Assembly: GCA_026225945.1 (NCBI GenBank)
Contig: JAMJFZ010000596.1
Coordinates: forward strand, 2,560,001 to 2,624,000
Origin: Cricetomys ansorgei
Lineage: Eukaryota; Chordata; Mammalia; Rodentia; Nesomyidae
Reading direction: 5' to 3'
DNA: 64,000 nucleotides
Shown piece by piece: positions 1 to 15,821 of this stretch; position 1 is the stretch's first letter; each line of letters begins with the position of its first letter. The translations under genes and the position numbers were made by a program. Below the pieces are notes generated by a model, which ran no database searches, had not been told where the DNA came from, and saw nothing but the letters and a program-made list of their open reading frames with translations.

Positions 1-644
1 ACGCCACCTTCCCTTAGTTGCTGGACGGCAGTCAAGTAAAACAGCTGCCTGGCTGACAGAGCCTTCCTAGAAACCTCGGCAGGCTGCAGAATGTGCGTCT
101 GCACAGGAACCTGGGGGGCCGCATGACCACAGCTACACGAACCCCAGGTACAGCTCACTTAGCCAGGTCTGCCAAAGCCTCCCTCGTGCTCCTGTTAGCA
201 ACCCCCAAAGCCTGGGGACCCAGAGGCCTGCTGCTCAGAGCCGGGGCATGGAAGGAAGTGCTGACACCCCCGTTTCCCTGTGTGAGGGCCCCCCAACCCC
301 ACGTGCTTCATGACTTCTCCTGGGGAGTCTATTTCTATTCATGAGAGAGGGTAGGGAGAAATGACTCCACTGAAGTCCAGAAGATTTGAGTTTATTGGGG
401 TCGCTCACAGGAATGGGGGGAGGGGTTACCAGAGCATGGACAGTTATGCCACTGGGGAGCTCCCCACACCCTACAACTGTTAATTGCTTATGGATCCTGG
501 GTGGGGCTCACACTGACCCTCCCTGATCCTCCACGGGAGAATGTTAGAAACCCACCTTGTGAGGACCCCTGTGGGTAGCCACAGCGTCTCCCTCTCCCTC
601 TCCCTCTCTCACTCTCTCTTTCTCTCTCCCTACCCCCCCCACTT
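1..644 (+). other. Gask1a intron, mostly unique sequence
   Basis: No exon-like open frame with splice sites was seen. A CT-rich stretch (about 588-640) leads into the B1 element. Confidence 0.6.
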
Positions 645-780
645 GTTTTTTTCAAGACAGGATTTTTCTGTGTAGCTTTGGCTGTTCTGTAGACCAGGCT
701 GGCCTCAAACTCACTGATACGCACCTGCCTCTGCCTCCCGAGTGCTGGGATTAAAGGTGTGTACCACCACCGCTCGGCTA
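645..780 (-). mobile_element. B1 SINE
   Basis: Reverse-oriented B1: a poly-T start, AAGACAGGATTTTTCTGTGT, then AGTGCTGGGATTAAAGGTGT near the end. Confidence 0.9.
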
Positions 781-1602
781 CCACAGCTCCTTTTATTTCA
801 AGCTGGCAATGACCATGTCACACCAGGACAGTTCCATGCCCAGTCTGCCTCCCAGGCACATGGCACTGAACTAGCTGATCTGTGGAGAAGGCAGGTGAGC
901 CATGAGTTAAGTCGTCGGTGTTGGCATTTGAAGGAGGCTCATGGTCCCCAAAGCTAGGACCCAGAGGGCCTCAGCAGCCGGAATCCTGGTCTGGGAACTG
1001 TCTCCTCCTGGGCAGACACAATGGCTCCTATTGTATCTCTTGCCTCTGTTACAGCCTGTCCAACCCCATGTCCTCACTGAAACCCGAGCGATGCTTTTGT
1101 CTCAGTGATCCACCTGCAGGAGAGAAGGAAGCCACCGAAGGCTTAGAGCCAAGGGACTGGGCCCAATCCCACAGTAAAAGTCACAAGAGTGGGAGAACCT
1201 GTTCCCTGATGTTCCAGAGAGAGAGAGGCCAGAGAGAGAGAGAGGGGTGCTTGTGGCCATGTCCCCTGTCTGGCTGCAGCTGGGGAATGCTCCTGAGGAA
1301 GCCATTCTGGCTGCACAGTGATGGAGAAGTCCCTCCATAGCAACACTGTCAGAGCTGCAGGCTGGGCCAGGCCAGAGGACACCTGCCTCCTGTCACAGAT
1401 CCATCACCTTCCTGTTAGAGCAAGGCCTCCTGGTGCCTGGGCAGCGGGTCCCTCCCTCGAGCACCCGCATCCTCAGGGACCTGCATGGTCCTCAGGCTTC
1501 TCCCTCTCCAGCTCTTTGTCTTGGCATATGGCCTCTCAGCTGGAGCAGAGTCTCAGGGCAGCAACAAGCCCAGAGAAGGGGGAGGGCTTTTCGGGGGGGG
1601 GG

Positions 1603-1638
<36 letters not shown>

Positions 1639-2159
1639 GTCATGCACCTCCCCTCTTTAGAGAGAAAGAGAGAGAGGGAGGGAGGGAGGAGAGAGGTCAT
1701 GCATCTCTCCTATTCAGACACAAAAGGGAGATCATTTGGAGTGGGCTTGACCTCATCAGGGGATCCCCTCAAAGCTGGTGAAGCATGAGTCTCCCACGGT
1801 CCTGGAAGAGGGGCGAACAGTAACTACAAAGGGTGCATGGGAACGGGTGGATTTAGGAGACCCCGGTATTCCTGAGCACCTTAATGCAGCTACTGCAAAG
1901 GTTGGTGGTTACCTTTGCCAAACCTCTCAACTCCAGTGACACATGATCCTGGGTGATTTTAGTCTGGGGGCCCTGAGCAGACACAGCTCAGTCAACATGG
2001 GAGGGGCCCAAGGAAGCTCTGAAACAATGCCAGGTATGGAAACCTGAGGGCCCCTTGTGGCCCACTCGCCTGGCGCCCGGCAGCGGCTCCCTGCATTTCT
2101 TACCTGGCTGTAGTCCCACCCCTATTTAAAAGCCATTTAAAACAGAAAATGAGAAAAGT
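781..2159 (+). other. Gask1a intron with GA-rich repeats
   Basis: Unique intronic sequence with GA repeats at about 1218-1245 and 1594-1700. The second includes a G tract, (GA)n, and an imperfect duplication of a segment containing GAGAGGTCATGCA. Confidence 0.6.
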
Positions 2160-2475
2160 CTGTGTTCTTTGCCCCATTTTGCACCGTTGCTGCGACAAAC
2201 ACCTGGTTAGAGCCACTTGAGGAAGGGAGGGTTTACCTGGGCTCCCGACTTGAGAGTCCGATCCACCGTGGATGCAGAGGCAGGAGCATGGGGCGGCCGG
2301 TCACAGTGTCCACAGTCAGGAAGCAGAGAGAGCTGAATGCTCCCTCTGTTTGTTCAGCTCAGGACCCCAGGCCATGCGGTGCTGGCCACATTGGGGGGGA
2401 AGGTCTTTCCACCCCAGTTAATCCACAGGATGCCCTCTGAGATTTGTCTCCATGGTGATTCTAAATGCCTTCATG
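2160..2475 (-). mobile_element. MaLR-type LTR fragment
   Basis: Diverged rodent interspersed repeat with the recognisable GCTGCGACAAACACCTGG start and GAAGGGAGGGTTTACCTGGG, read as the reverse complement of an MT/ORR1-like LTR. The family assignment is from memory of the consensus. Confidence 0.5.
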
Positions 2476-2559
2476 CTGTTGATAAAGGTTAGCCATCCCA
2501 GCTGGGTTGTTGGCTGTGTTTCTCTGGACTAGGACATTAGCCTTCTGTTTTCAGGGTGC

Positions 2560-3170
2560 TGTACTATTCCCCCTCGGGTGCAACTGTCAGGAACTTAGTG
2601 TAGACTCTTGACTATGTAGAAATTTCACTTTGCTCTGTGAAAATGATCAAGCTTTGCGTTCTGACTTGTGAGTCTGATTTTTCAAAAGGCCATTCTTAAT
2701 TCAGAGTTATTTTAAAAGTTCTCTTACCCATCTTGGGTCCATCTAGAAATATTTTAAGCCCAAATGTCCCAGTACCATTTGTTGGAGACTCATTCCCTTC
2801 CTCTGCTACCTTCTCCAGATAGCCAGCTTCTTTATGTACGTGGGGCTGTTCTAGAATGTTCTGTTCCATAGGCCAGAGTCACCGTGTTAATTACTGGGTT
2901 TTATGCTAATAGCTGGGGGAGGGGGTCTCTTTCTCACTGGGGGTCTCTCTCTTTCTCTCTCACTGCTGTGGTATCTCTCTCTCACTGCTGGGGGGTCTCT
3001 TACTGTGGGGAGTCTCTCACTGCTGGGGAGGGGTCCTCTCACTGCTCATTTTCAGAATTTGCTGGAACAATGTTTTCATGTGATTTTACAGTCATTGTGT
3101 TACTTCCGTTCTTCTGCTCCCAAATCCTTCTGGAATTTTATTGGAGTTAAATTAATTTTTGTGGACTGAC
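2560..3170 (-). mobile_element. L1 ORF2 fragment, interrupted
   Basis: Antisense L1 text such as CCCAGTACCATTTGTTGGAG and TTCTGTTCCATAGG. It is interrupted at about 2925-3045 by a CTCTCACTGCTGGGG simple repeat. Confidence 0.6.
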
Positions 3171-3197
3171 AGCAAAATTGTACCCTAAATGTATCAT

Positions 3198-3345
3198 TCG
3201 CTGGGCATGGTGGTAGGGTGCATGCTTTTAACCCCAGCATCCAGGAGGCAGAGGCAGGCAGATCTCTGTGAAGCCAGCCTGGTCTACAGAGTGAGTTCTA
3301 GGACAGCCAGAGATACATAGAGAGACTGATTAAAAAACAAAACAA
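3198..3345 (+). mobile_element. B1 SINE
   Basis: GCTGGGCATGGTGG start, GAGGCAGAGGCAGGCAGATC, and an A-rich tail (AAAAAACAAAACAAACC). Confidence 0.9.
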
Positions 3346-3519
3346 ACCAATCAACCAAAGAAACATGTCTCATGCCCGGAACAGGGCTTGCTCCATCTGC
3401 CCGTGTTCTGGGGAGGCGTTCTACATTTTCCTCGTTGAGTCTGTTCTGGATAGGAATGTCACCTCGATACAGGCTAGTCAGCTGAAAGGAGGGAAACCCA
3501 GCTGAGAAAGCAATCTGGC

Positions 3520-3830
3520 TGTAAGGCATTTTCTTGATGAGTGGTTGGTGGGGAGGCCGGCCCACTGTGGGCGGCGCCATCCCTGGGCTGGTGGTCCTGG
3601 GTTCTCTAAGAAGGAAGGTTGAGCAAGCCAGTAAGCAGCACCCCTCCATGGCCTCTGCGTCAGCTCCTGCCTCCAGGCTCTGCCCTGACTTCCCTCAGTC
3701 ACACTTCCTTGACTGTTAGCTGGAAGTGTGAGCCAAATAAACCCTTTCCTCCCCAGTCTGTTTTGGTGGTGGTGTTCATCACAGCAATAGTAACCCCAAG
3801 ACAGGGTCTTTCTTCATTTTTGTGGTAAGT
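3520..3830 (+). mobile_element. MaLR-type LTR (MT/ORR1-like)
   Basis: Contains GAGCAAGCCAGTAAGCAGCA, GTGAGCCAAATAAACCCTTT (its own poly(A) signal) and GTGTTCATCACAGCAATAG. The 3' part resembles primate MST/THE1 LTR ends, which suggests ERVL-MaLR. Confidence 0.6.
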
Positions 3831-3994
3831 ATTCCTGAATATTTCATCTCCTTGTGGCCACTGAGAACAGGATCTCTCCTGCCAGCATGTGTCCAGGGTG
3901 GCTGTTCTCTGACTGTGGTTTCTATACGGTCATCTTGGTACTCCCCTCTGCTAACTACAGCCTGGTCTCCAGCTGTGTCTCCAGCCCCTCCGCT

Positions 3995-4206
3995 GTGTGT
4001 ATGGGCAGGTGGAGAGATGTGTGTGCATGTTGAGGCCAGCATTGCAGTCCTCAGGTCCCTGTTGACTTTTTTTCCCCAAACATGGTCTCTCACTGGTCTG
4101 AAGCTAGCCACTTCGCCTAGCCTGGCAGGCAGTCGGACCCCAGGGAATCCATCTGCCTCCGCTTCCCCAGTGCTGTACCTAGAAGCACATGCCATCAGGC
4201 CCAGCT
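3995..4206 (-). mobile_element. B4-type SINE
   Basis: Reverse-oriented ID/B1 composite with CATGGTCTCTCACTGGTCTG and CCCAGTGCTGTACCTAGAAG. Confidence 0.55.
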
Positions 4207-5600
4207 TATGTGTTGGCTTATTTGTTTTTAATTTTGTTTGTGTATGTGTGCATATTGCACGTGTGTGTATGTGTATCTACATGGGCATGTATGTATGCAT
4301 ATATGTATACATGCATGTGCATATATGAACCTAGCCATGCAGAATTGGCTGAGAAAGATAGTGTTTCCATGAAGGAGAGAATAACCCCCCACCCACACAC
4401 ACACACCTCTCTAGCAAAGTTTTTGAGAGACTTGGGCTGCCACATGGGATAGAAAGCAAGGAGGGTTCCTGCTGAGGGGTGTGGGCCTCAGGAATACCAG
4501 GCATCCCTTCTGGAATCTGCTTGGGTAGTCTCCAGAGGACTAGGGCCACACCCTGTGCTGGCCCTCCCTGGCCTTCCATCTGTATCAGATGGGCCTGTGG
4601 CCTCCCCTGGCCAAGGGCAGTGTCTTGTCCCACCCAGATATCCTGTTTGGGAGGTGACAGAGCCAGGCCTCCACGGAAGCCAGAGATGGGTAAGGAGGGT
4701 GGGTTTTCAGAGACTGTGGAGGACCCACCTCCTTGGGGACTTGTGGTTCTTTATGCTTCGTTCATTCTTGCATTCAGACGACCTTAGTAGGTTTCAACTT
4801 GTGTTGGATGCATTCTGGGTCCTGGGAGACTGTTTATTTTATTGATTTATTTCATTTCGGTCATTTATTTTCCTGTCCAAGAACCCACAGCCCTGAATGT
4901 ATGCTCGTCACACTGTCTGTCTTCACAGGCAGGGCCAGACTTCCGGCTCCTGGCTGTGTGCCCTCCGCCCTGTGATCAGCCCCCCCTTCTGAGGGTCCCT
5001 CTGGGCTGCACACTGCGCTGGGGAAAGCTCTCAGGGTGGCACCACTAGGCCTGAGCTTTGCAGTCTTAACTAAAAGCCCCAGATCGAGTTACAGTCCGCG
5101 GCGCTGCTGGGCTGGCTCGCGCCCTGGGACGCCACGCAATCATCCAAACTTCGTGTCTTAGGGAAACTCCGTTTTTCTTAAGGAGTGGAGGAGGGGTGAG
5201 GCGTGAAGGGATGTGGGCTGCAGCTGCGCTTAGCCGCTTAGCCGCAGTCACGGGAAAACAACAGACAGCGTGGCAAAATAACCAACCTGGCACCTCCTCG
5301 GCGAGCACGCACTCCCTGCCAGGTGTCCGGGCGGCTGTAGATTTAGGAGGCCAGCACTGCCCACGTTTTCTGGCTGACACTCCTCGAGCCTGCTCTGCAA
5401 ATCAACTCGGCGTGACTGGAAATCTAGATGGAGCAGCCTGGAGCCACGGTCGGGAGGGCTTGGCAGGAGCAGGGGTCCTGTGCTGGCTCCGACTGGGTGT
5501 CACGGGCAGAGCCCAGGCCAGAGCAGGCACCGTGCTCCGGTCTCAGTAGGGCTGCCTTTGCATTTACCCTCCAGCCAAAGGCAACGCCAGGCAGGGTCCT
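4207..5600 (+). other. Gask1a intron, no recognised element
   Basis: Starts with a GT/AT-rich stretch (4240-4330), then unique sequence. No exon or repeat is recognised. Confidence 0.5.
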
Positions 5601-5604
5601 GGGT

Positions 5605-5965
5605 TACAGATTATCCTAATTTGCTTTCTGTTGATGTGGTAAACACCATGGCCAAAAGCAGCTTGGGAAGGAAGGGGTTTCAGCTTACAGCTTACAGTCC
5701 ATCATGGAGGGAAGTCAGGGCAGGAAGTCTAAGCAGGAACCTGGAGGCAGGAACTTTCTTATACAACCGAGCCCAGCCCAGGGACAGCACCGCCTGCAGT
5801 GGGCGGAGTCTTCACACACCAATCATCAATCAAGAAAATGCTCCCATAGCCTTGCCTCCCGGCCAATCGGACAGAGACATTTTCTCAAGTGAGAAAGTTC
5901 CTTCTTCCAAAATGACCTTAGCTTGGTTCAGGCTGGCAAAACCAACCAAACAACCCTAACTAGCA
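5605..5965 (-). mobile_element. MaLR-type LTR (MT/ORR1-like)
   Basis: The reverse complement of the family at 3520: GTAAACACCATGGCCAAAAG, GGAACCTGGAGGCAGGAAC and CAATCATCAATCAAGAAAAT. Confidence 0.6.
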
Positions 5966-6928
5966 CATATGCATTGCTCACCCAAACACTAGGCCTGCAT
6001 GTGGTCATGTCACCAGAATCTTACTCCACATGGACCGTGGGCCTTGGGCATATTGCGTTGGGGGAGCTGGGAAGGTTAGTGCTTCCTGAGGGGAACCTCC
6101 GGTCAGTGTGGGCAACACAGTTCTTACAACCGTATGCCTGCTTTAAGTCCGCCTACGTGGTTCTCCACGTAGCTGCATGGAGAACTGCCACCCCATTTAA
6201 AAAGTTTAAAAATCGCATCTATTTGTTTATTCTGGGCTGAGGTGCATGGAGGCCGGAGGGCTTTGAGGACCGGTGAGACTGGATCTGGAAGAGCCTGAAC
6301 ACCTGGTGGCGACGGAGATGGCGAGGGCCCCTCTCAGCTGGGGTGCTAAGGCTTGGGCACCAGCAGTCCACTTGGGAGGACTTGGCTCCAGGAAGGCTGC
6401 CGTGTACGGGGGCAGAGAGTAAAGCAGGAAGGAAAGCCCACAGACTAGGTCATAAGCAGGCTCCACCATGGGCAGGAGAAGCCACCCTCATGAGGGTCTG
6501 TGAGACTGCAGAGACCTACACTCTCTGAGGGCGGAGTGCACACCAGCTCTGATAGGTCATGGTTGCCTCTGGGTGGAAGGAGCCCCAATTTTATATTATT
6601 TCCAGTCTGCAACATTGGGACTTTTGCAGGTGAACCCCAGGTTCATAGGTGGGATCCCAAGAGCATCTGTTAAAGCCTTATCACCTAAGCACCTTGAACC
6701 TGGATGGAGAAACCTCAGGAGCACGGCACGGAGGGTTTGAGTCCCAGAGAAAAAGCCTTTGGTTGGCTTCAGCAAGGAAGGCACTTCAGAGATCAAAGGA
6801 TGAAGCTCCAGGGAGCCGAGGGAAGCAGGGGAAAGAGAGCATGTGGTCAGGGGAGCCTGGGTCCACCTGCACCATGTGACCGACAGTCCAGAGGGCTTGA
6901 ACTGGTGAAGCAAAGAAGGGGGTCCCAA
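5966..6928 (+). other. Gask1a intron, no recognised element
   Basis: Unique sequence without convincing exon signals on either strand. Confidence 0.5.
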
Positions 6929-7260
6929 GCAGGAGGTCTGGGTGCTCTGAACAGTGTGGGGTCTGCAACAGGAAGTCTGGGTGCTCTGCTCAGTGTGGGG
7001 TCCTGAGCAGGAAGTCTGGGTGCTCTGTTGGTCAGCATGGGGACCCGAGCAGGAGGTCTGGGTGCTCATGATCAGTGTGGGGTCCCCAGCAGGAAGTCTG
7101 GGTACTCTTTTGGTCACTGTGGGGTCCCCAGCAGGAAGCTTGGGTACTCTGTTGGTCAGTGTGGGGTCCTGGGCAGGAAGTCTGGGTTCTCTTGATCAGT
7201 GTGGGGTCCCGAGCAGGAGGTCTGGTTGCTGTGGTCAGTGTGAGGTCCTCAGAGAAACAG
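6929..7260. repeat. Minisatellite, 8 copies of 39-42 bp
   Basis: The unit carries GCAGGAAGTCTGGGTGCTCT and GTCAGTGTGGGGTCC. Copies start near 6930, 6969, 7008, 7050, 7090, 7132, 7174 and 7214. The array ends less than 200 bases before a Gask1a splice acceptor. Confidence 0.95.
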
Positions 7261-7404
7261 CTTAAACAGAGAAAGAATTAGGGCAGGTGCCCTTCCTAGC
7301 TGGAGACCAGTACAGAGCTGGTCAGCACAGACAGCCCCCTAGTACTGTCCCCGAGTGACCCTGGGCTGGTGTGGGGCCCAGCAGGCCGAGTGACCTGCCA
7401 CTAG

Positions 7405-7999
<595 letters not shown>

Positions 8000-8305
8000 G
8001 GAGTGTGGGCCAGAAGAGATGGCGTGTGTGTGTTCCTGAGTGCGTGCTTGGAGACCAGAGGTTGTCAGGTGTCTTCCTCGGCTGTCCCTCACCTCATTTT
8101 CTGAGACAGGGTCTCTCACCGAACTTAGAGCTCGCCAATTAGTTCAGCTAGACTGGCCAGTGAGGCCCAGGGACCCGCGTCTCTCTGCTCCTGAGCCCTG
8201 GGATTGCAGGCATGCACAACCCCCACTGGCTACTTTATGAGTTTTCAGGTCCTTATAAATGCACGGTAGGCCCTTCACCCATGGAGCCGTCTCCCCAGTC
8301 CCATG
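8000..8305 (-). mobile_element. B4-type SINE
   Basis: GAGACAGGGTCTCTCACCGA, GCCCTGGGATTGCAGGCATG and the terminal GAGCCGTCTCCCCAGTCCC are the reverse-oriented B4 landmarks. Confidence 0.7.
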
Positions 8306-8477
8306 TCGTATTTTTTAAAGTGTCGGAGAATTCTGTCTTGCTAGTTTTGGTGTGGACAGGACTTAGATGTTAAACTGTCTTCCTATGAAGTTGGGGTGTG
8401 GTTAGTGATCTATAAAGGGCATAGTTGTGTGTTCTCGGTGATGCTTAGACACACGTGGCAAGAGATGACTCTGTGGG

Positions 8478-8706
8478 GTATGTGTGTGTGTATGTGCATG
8501 CGTGTGTGTGTGTGTGTGTGTATGCGTATGCGTGTGTGTGTGTGTATGTGTGTGTGTGTGTGTGTATGCGTGTGTGTATGTGTGTATGTGTATGTGTGTG
8601 TATGCATGTGTGTATGCGTGTGTGTATGTGTGTGTATGTGTGTGTATGTGTGTGTGTATGCATGTGTGTATGTATGCATGTGTGTGTATGTGTGTGTGTG
8701 TGTGTA
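8478..8706. repeat. GT microsatellite array
   Basis: (TG)n interspersed with TATG and CATG. It produces long spurious frames of Cys/Val or His/Thr on both strands. Confidence 0.97.
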
Positions 8707-9948
<1,242 letters not shown>

Positions 9949-10205
9949 GTGCATCACGGTCGGGCGGAGCACACCTCGCCGGAGGACTTCCCACAACGCA
10001 TCCTTCCTGGGGGCCGAGTTTCCTTCACAACAATTGGCCATTCTGATGACAAATGGAGAAGCCAGAAGCTGAAGGGGCCTACAGCACCACGGGACGGTTC
10101 GCCTGCTGGGGATGGTGAGGCCGTCAGCTGCACACTCCTGTCTGCATTCTTGGCTCTGGCTATTTACTCCCAGGCACCAATAAACGTGCTCAATGTTCTG
10201 TGAAC
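9949..10205 (+). other. Gask1a: Gask1a 3' untranslated region
   Basis: Sequence from the stop codon to the probable cleavage site just after the AATAAA at 10179. It is free of SINEs. A GT-rich stretch suited to cleavage-factor binding begins at about 10208. Confidence 0.7.
10179..10184 (+). terminator. Gask1a: Gask1a polyadenylation signal
   Basis: A canonical AATAAA lies 230 bases after the stop codon and is followed within 30-50 bases by a GT-rich element (GTGTGTGTGCACGTGTG). This is the standard layout of a mammalian 3' end. Confidence 0.8.
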
Positions 10206-10324
10206 CGCAGTGCCGTGTGTGTGCACGTGTGCCGAGGTATGTAGGTACACGCACAAGCCTGGAACTCCATGCATGCTAGGCAAGCACTCTGCCAACTGAA
10301 CCATGTGCCCAACTGGAGAAGCCT

Positions 10325-10560
10325 ATTTTTTTTAAGATTCACTTTTTAATTTAAAAAGTTATATGCACGGGTGCTTTGCCTGCCTATGTATTTGTGCACT
10401 ATGTGTGTACCTGGTGTCTGCAGAGGCCAGAAGAAGGTCAGACTCCCAAGATGTGAGTTACAGCCAGTTGTGAGCGGCCACGTGAGTGCTGAGAATCGAA
10501 CCTGGGTCCTCTGGAAGAGCAGCCAGTGCTCTTAACCACTGAGCCGTCTCTCCGGCCCCT
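10325..10560 (-). mobile_element. B2/B3-family SINE
   Basis: TTAAGATTCACTTTTTAATT start and CTTAACCACTGAGCCGTCTC end, the reverse of the B2 tRNA-like head. Confidence 0.8.
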
Positions 10561-10770
10561 CATTTTATTTCTATTTATGTTTATGTGTGTGAGCATACAC
10601 CACATGTGTGCAGGTGCCCGTGGAGGCCAGAAGAAGACATCGGACTCCCTGGAACTGGAGTTACGGGTGGCCGTGTGCCACCTGGTATGGGTGCTGGGCG
10701 CTGAACTGTAGCCCTCTCCAAGAGCAACGAACGCTCTTGGCGCTGAGCCAGCCCTCCACCCAGGAGAAGC
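10561..10770 (-). mobile_element. B3-family SINE abutting the previous one
   Basis: GTGGAGGCCAGAAGAAGACA, CTGGAACTGGAGTTACGG and the decayed head GGCGCTGAGCCAGCCCTCC. It lies directly head to tail with the preceding SINE. Confidence 0.75.
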
Positions 10771-11391
10771 CTGCTACACAAACTGACTTCTCTGTTACCG
10801 TAGAAATTATCTTCATTCCCGCGCCAGCCAGTGCATGTCGTAGGCCGACTTTCCCGTTTGAGATGTCTGACCGTCCTCTGCTCGGGCGCCAGGGCTCTGA
10901 AATCGATGCTGCGTCAGCCCCGCTGCTGGGCTTGCCGGCATTTCCTCTCCGCCCGACACTTGTGACTCGTTTGTCTTTTGAGGAATAGAAACTGATTCTA
11001 TGCAGTCAGATTTGTTCATTTTTGCCTGTGCGTCTCCCAGGGCTTGTGCGTTCTTAGAAAGGCAGCGGTTCCTTCGGACCATTGAAGTATCACCCGTGTA
11101 CTTCCTTTACTTTAGTGGCTGCTAAATTCCCACTTGAGAACGGCTTGAGTTAGGGAATGACTTAAGTTTCGTTGCTCCAGATTCTATTCAAGAGTCTATT
11201 CTGTTCCCACCAATCTGAAAGTATACTCTTATCAGATAGATTCCCAAGCACACAGGGGCCCGTTTGTGAACTGGAATGTGCTCTGCTGACAGGGTTTCTT
11301 AACTCCCTGCTTCAATAGAACACTGTTCTAATCAAAGTTACTTTATTCTGTTTGGCAACACAAGTGTCTACTTAAAAAATATTTATTTTAG
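10771..11391. other. Intergenic sequence between Gask1a and Pomgnt2
   Basis: Unique sequence. No gene, SINE or tandem repeat is recognised. Confidence 0.5.
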
Positions 11392-11566
11392 GAGGCTGGA
11401 GAGATGGCTCAGTGGTTAAAAGCACTGGCTACCCTTCCAGAGGTCTTGAGTTTAATTCCCAGTAACCACATGGTGGTTCACAATCGTCTATAGTGGAAGC
11501 TGATGCCCTCTGCTGGCATGCAGGTGTACATGCAGACAGAGCACGCAAGTAAATCTTTAGTAGGAG
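11392..11566 (+). mobile_element. B2 SINE
   Basis: GGCTGGAGAGATGGCTCAGT with A and B box promoter sequence (GGCTCAGTGGTT, GAGTTTAATTCCC). It includes a CTCF-like core at 11491-11512. Confidence 0.92.
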
Positions 11567-11760
11567 TGCTCTGCCTGAATGCATGTCTGAGCACTGCACA
11601 CACGCAGTGCCCACAGAAGCCAGGGGAGGTCACTGGATCTCCTGCAGCTGGAGTTAGGTGGTTGTGAGATGCCTTGTGCGTGCTAGGAACTGAGGCTGGG
11701 TGGGTCCTCTGGAAGAGCAGCAGGGTGCTCTGAGCTACCGAGTCATCTCTCCAGCCCTCT
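11567..11760 (-). mobile_element. B3-family SINE
   Basis: Reverse-oriented: CTGCAGCTGGAGTTAGGTGG and the terminal GAGTCATCTCTCCAGCCCTC. Confidence 0.75.
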
Positions 11761-12059
11761 AGATATAGATTTATGCCTCTTAATAGTCTTAAGTAGGAAA
11801 TCTAATTTTCAGTTTTTATGGTTTTCAAGGTTCATGTTTTAACTTCTCATTTATGTTGTCATGTGACCTTGGTTGGTTTTGTTTTTTTTAAGAGAAGGGT
11901 TGAACAATAGCTACAGCGGTATCTACATCTTACTCCTGACTTTATGAGAGCCTATGGTTCCACTGTTGACCAGGACCAGGCACCTCCCAGGTCAGATGTA
12001 GATGTTCTGGGTATCCCCCGGGGATATCCTTTGACAATCAAAATTACAGGCCACCTGGG

Positions 12060-13125
12060 TACTGACTGTCAACTCTGCTTCCTGCTGTCCTAAGACTTTC
12101 CAAAGGCTGTTTCCCTATGACCTGTGAGCGTAAGGAGGCTCCTGAGGTCACCCCCACATTCAGGTAAGTGCCACCCTGTTGTTCGTCCCAACTAGATGAT
12201 AAAACCCTGCTGCTGAAGACACCAAACACCTGTCACAGGACACAGAGAAATCAAGTGGGAACCGGAAGCTTCCTCCCTGCTCGCGAGCCCTCATGGTATA
12301 ACAAGCTGCGCAGGCTGCAGAGAGAAAGTATCACCCAGTCTTACTTGGCTGCAGACGCTACACATAACATCAACCGGCCAGGCAAGACAGGGCCACTGAT
12401 GCGGAGTGGCAGGTCTGTTATGGGGGCAGCCAACTGCTTCCTGGTTGGATTTGAGGACCACTGCACGGGAGGGGACTCAGGTTTGATGCTGCTGGGGAGG
12501 TCATGGGCTCTTCAAGGATATGACACACCTATGATGTAATCTAACTTTCCTGCCTGTGGGTCAGTGCTGCCGACAGCTTTGTCGGACTTCTAACTTTGGC
12601 CGTGGCCAGCAGTTCCTGGACACAACCAACTAAAGTGCTTGAGAGCAAGGGACTATCGAGTGCTTATCCGGGGCATCTATAAAACTCTTTCCAAGGCTCA
12701 AGAAAGACCACAGAAGGGGCAAAAAGAATGGGCGGTGGTGGTGTGGAACACTGACTTCTGGGTAGGGCGAGGCCGCGGCACGCCTGAACGCAGAGCAGCT
12801 GTGATGACCAACACGCGATCAGGCACATCCATACCTCATCACAGAACTGGGAGGAGCTTATGGGGCCCCACCTTTCACTGAGGATTTATAGAGCTAATGG
12901 ATGGAGACAATTTCTTTAGTTCAGCAGCCAATGGTAAGGTGCCCATGCAAACAACCCCATACAAAGACACACACAGAAGAACATGGAAGTAGGAGGGGTG
13001 GGTCAGAAGGGGAAAGGCTCAGTGGAGGTGCAGGGGTGAACAGGACTGAAATGCATCATACACAGGCATGAAAGTGTCATGTGAAACCCATTACAAGGTA
13101 TAATTCATACGTGCTAATAACACAT
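12060..13125 (+). mobile_element. Rodent L1 3' UTR-like fragment
   Basis: Resembles the long 3' untranslated part of rodent Lx/L1 elements, for example GGTTGGATTTGAGGACCACT, GAGGTCATGGGCTCTTCAAG and GGTGGTGTGGAACACTGACT. No ORF2 remains. It ends close to the Pomgnt2 poly(A) site. Assigned from recalled consensus; boundaries are uncertain. Confidence 0.45.
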
Positions 13126-13129
13126 TAAA

Positions 13130-13578
13130 AACGACCTGACCGAGATGTTCATCATTTAATGACTGCTCCAAACACACCCCTCAGCTGCAGGTGAAATTCA
13201 GAGACCACCTGCCCAGCCCACCAACCACATGACCACACTGATCCTGGACGCCAGGACCTGTGCCACGGCTACGGCAGGAAACAGCACGATCAATCAGCAA
13301 AGCAGATCCCTGGGACCTGGCTGTGCCTCCTCCTCACCACCGAGGAATTCCTCCTGGTGAGGACGATCAGGGAGGCAGAGGGGGTGGGCGCCATCTCTTC
13401 GGGACAAGGAGGAATTCTGCAGACAGCACACCTGAGGCAGTAAGAAGACACTGGGGAGCGCGCCTGCCCCAGGCCTGCTCGATAAATAGATAAGTGAGCA
13501 CGGCTGCCAGCGGGGCTGCGGACCTGGGAGGCCCGAGCTGCAGGGGCCGCCCTCCCAAGGCCTGGCACGGCCTGCTGG
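13130..13578 (-). other. Pomgnt2: Pomgnt2 3' untranslated region (probable)
   Basis: About 440 bases between the Pomgnt2 stop codon and the first good minus-strand poly(A) signal (ATTAAA, 13160-13155). The distal end is set only by that signal. Confidence 0.55.
13155..13160 (-). terminator. Pomgnt2: Pomgnt2 probable polyadenylation signal
   Basis: ATTAAA on the minus strand, followed 20-40 bases later by a T/GT-rich stretch (GTTTTTAATGTGTTATT), which fits a downstream cleavage element. No AATAAA was seen nearer the stop. Confidence 0.55.
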
Positions 13579-15423
<1,845 letters not shown>

Positions 15424-15451
15424 CAAAGGAAGAAGAGAGAGAGAGAGAGAG

Positions 15452-15735
15452 GAGTCAACCCAGCCAGGAGTCACAGTGCAGTCCCACTATGCGCGTCCCT
15501 CCACACCAGCAAAGGGAGAGGAGTCAACCCAGCTAGGAATCACAGTGCAGTCCCACTGTGCGCATCCCTCCATACCAGCAAAGGAAGAGAGAGGAGTCAA
15601 CCCAGCCAGGCGTCACAGTGTAGTCCCACTGTGCACGTCCCTCCACACCAGCAAAGGAAGAGAGAGGAGTCAACCCAGCTAGGAGTCACAGCGCAGTCCC
15701 ACTGTGTGTTTCCCTCCACACCTGCTTTCTCAGCA
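15452..15735. repeat. Minisatellite, 4 copies of 69-73 bp
   Basis: The unit contains GAGTCAACCCAGCCAGGAGT and CCCTCCACACCAGCAAAGG. Copies begin at 15452, 15521, 15594 and 15667, next to the Pomgnt2 splice acceptor and in its intron. Confidence 0.95.
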
Positions 15736-15821
15736 AAGCAGAGTTATAGCTGGACATGAAAAATATGTGACTCAATAAAAAGCGGACCGTGAGTCAAATT
15801 ATGTGTTCTGGGAGTTCTTAG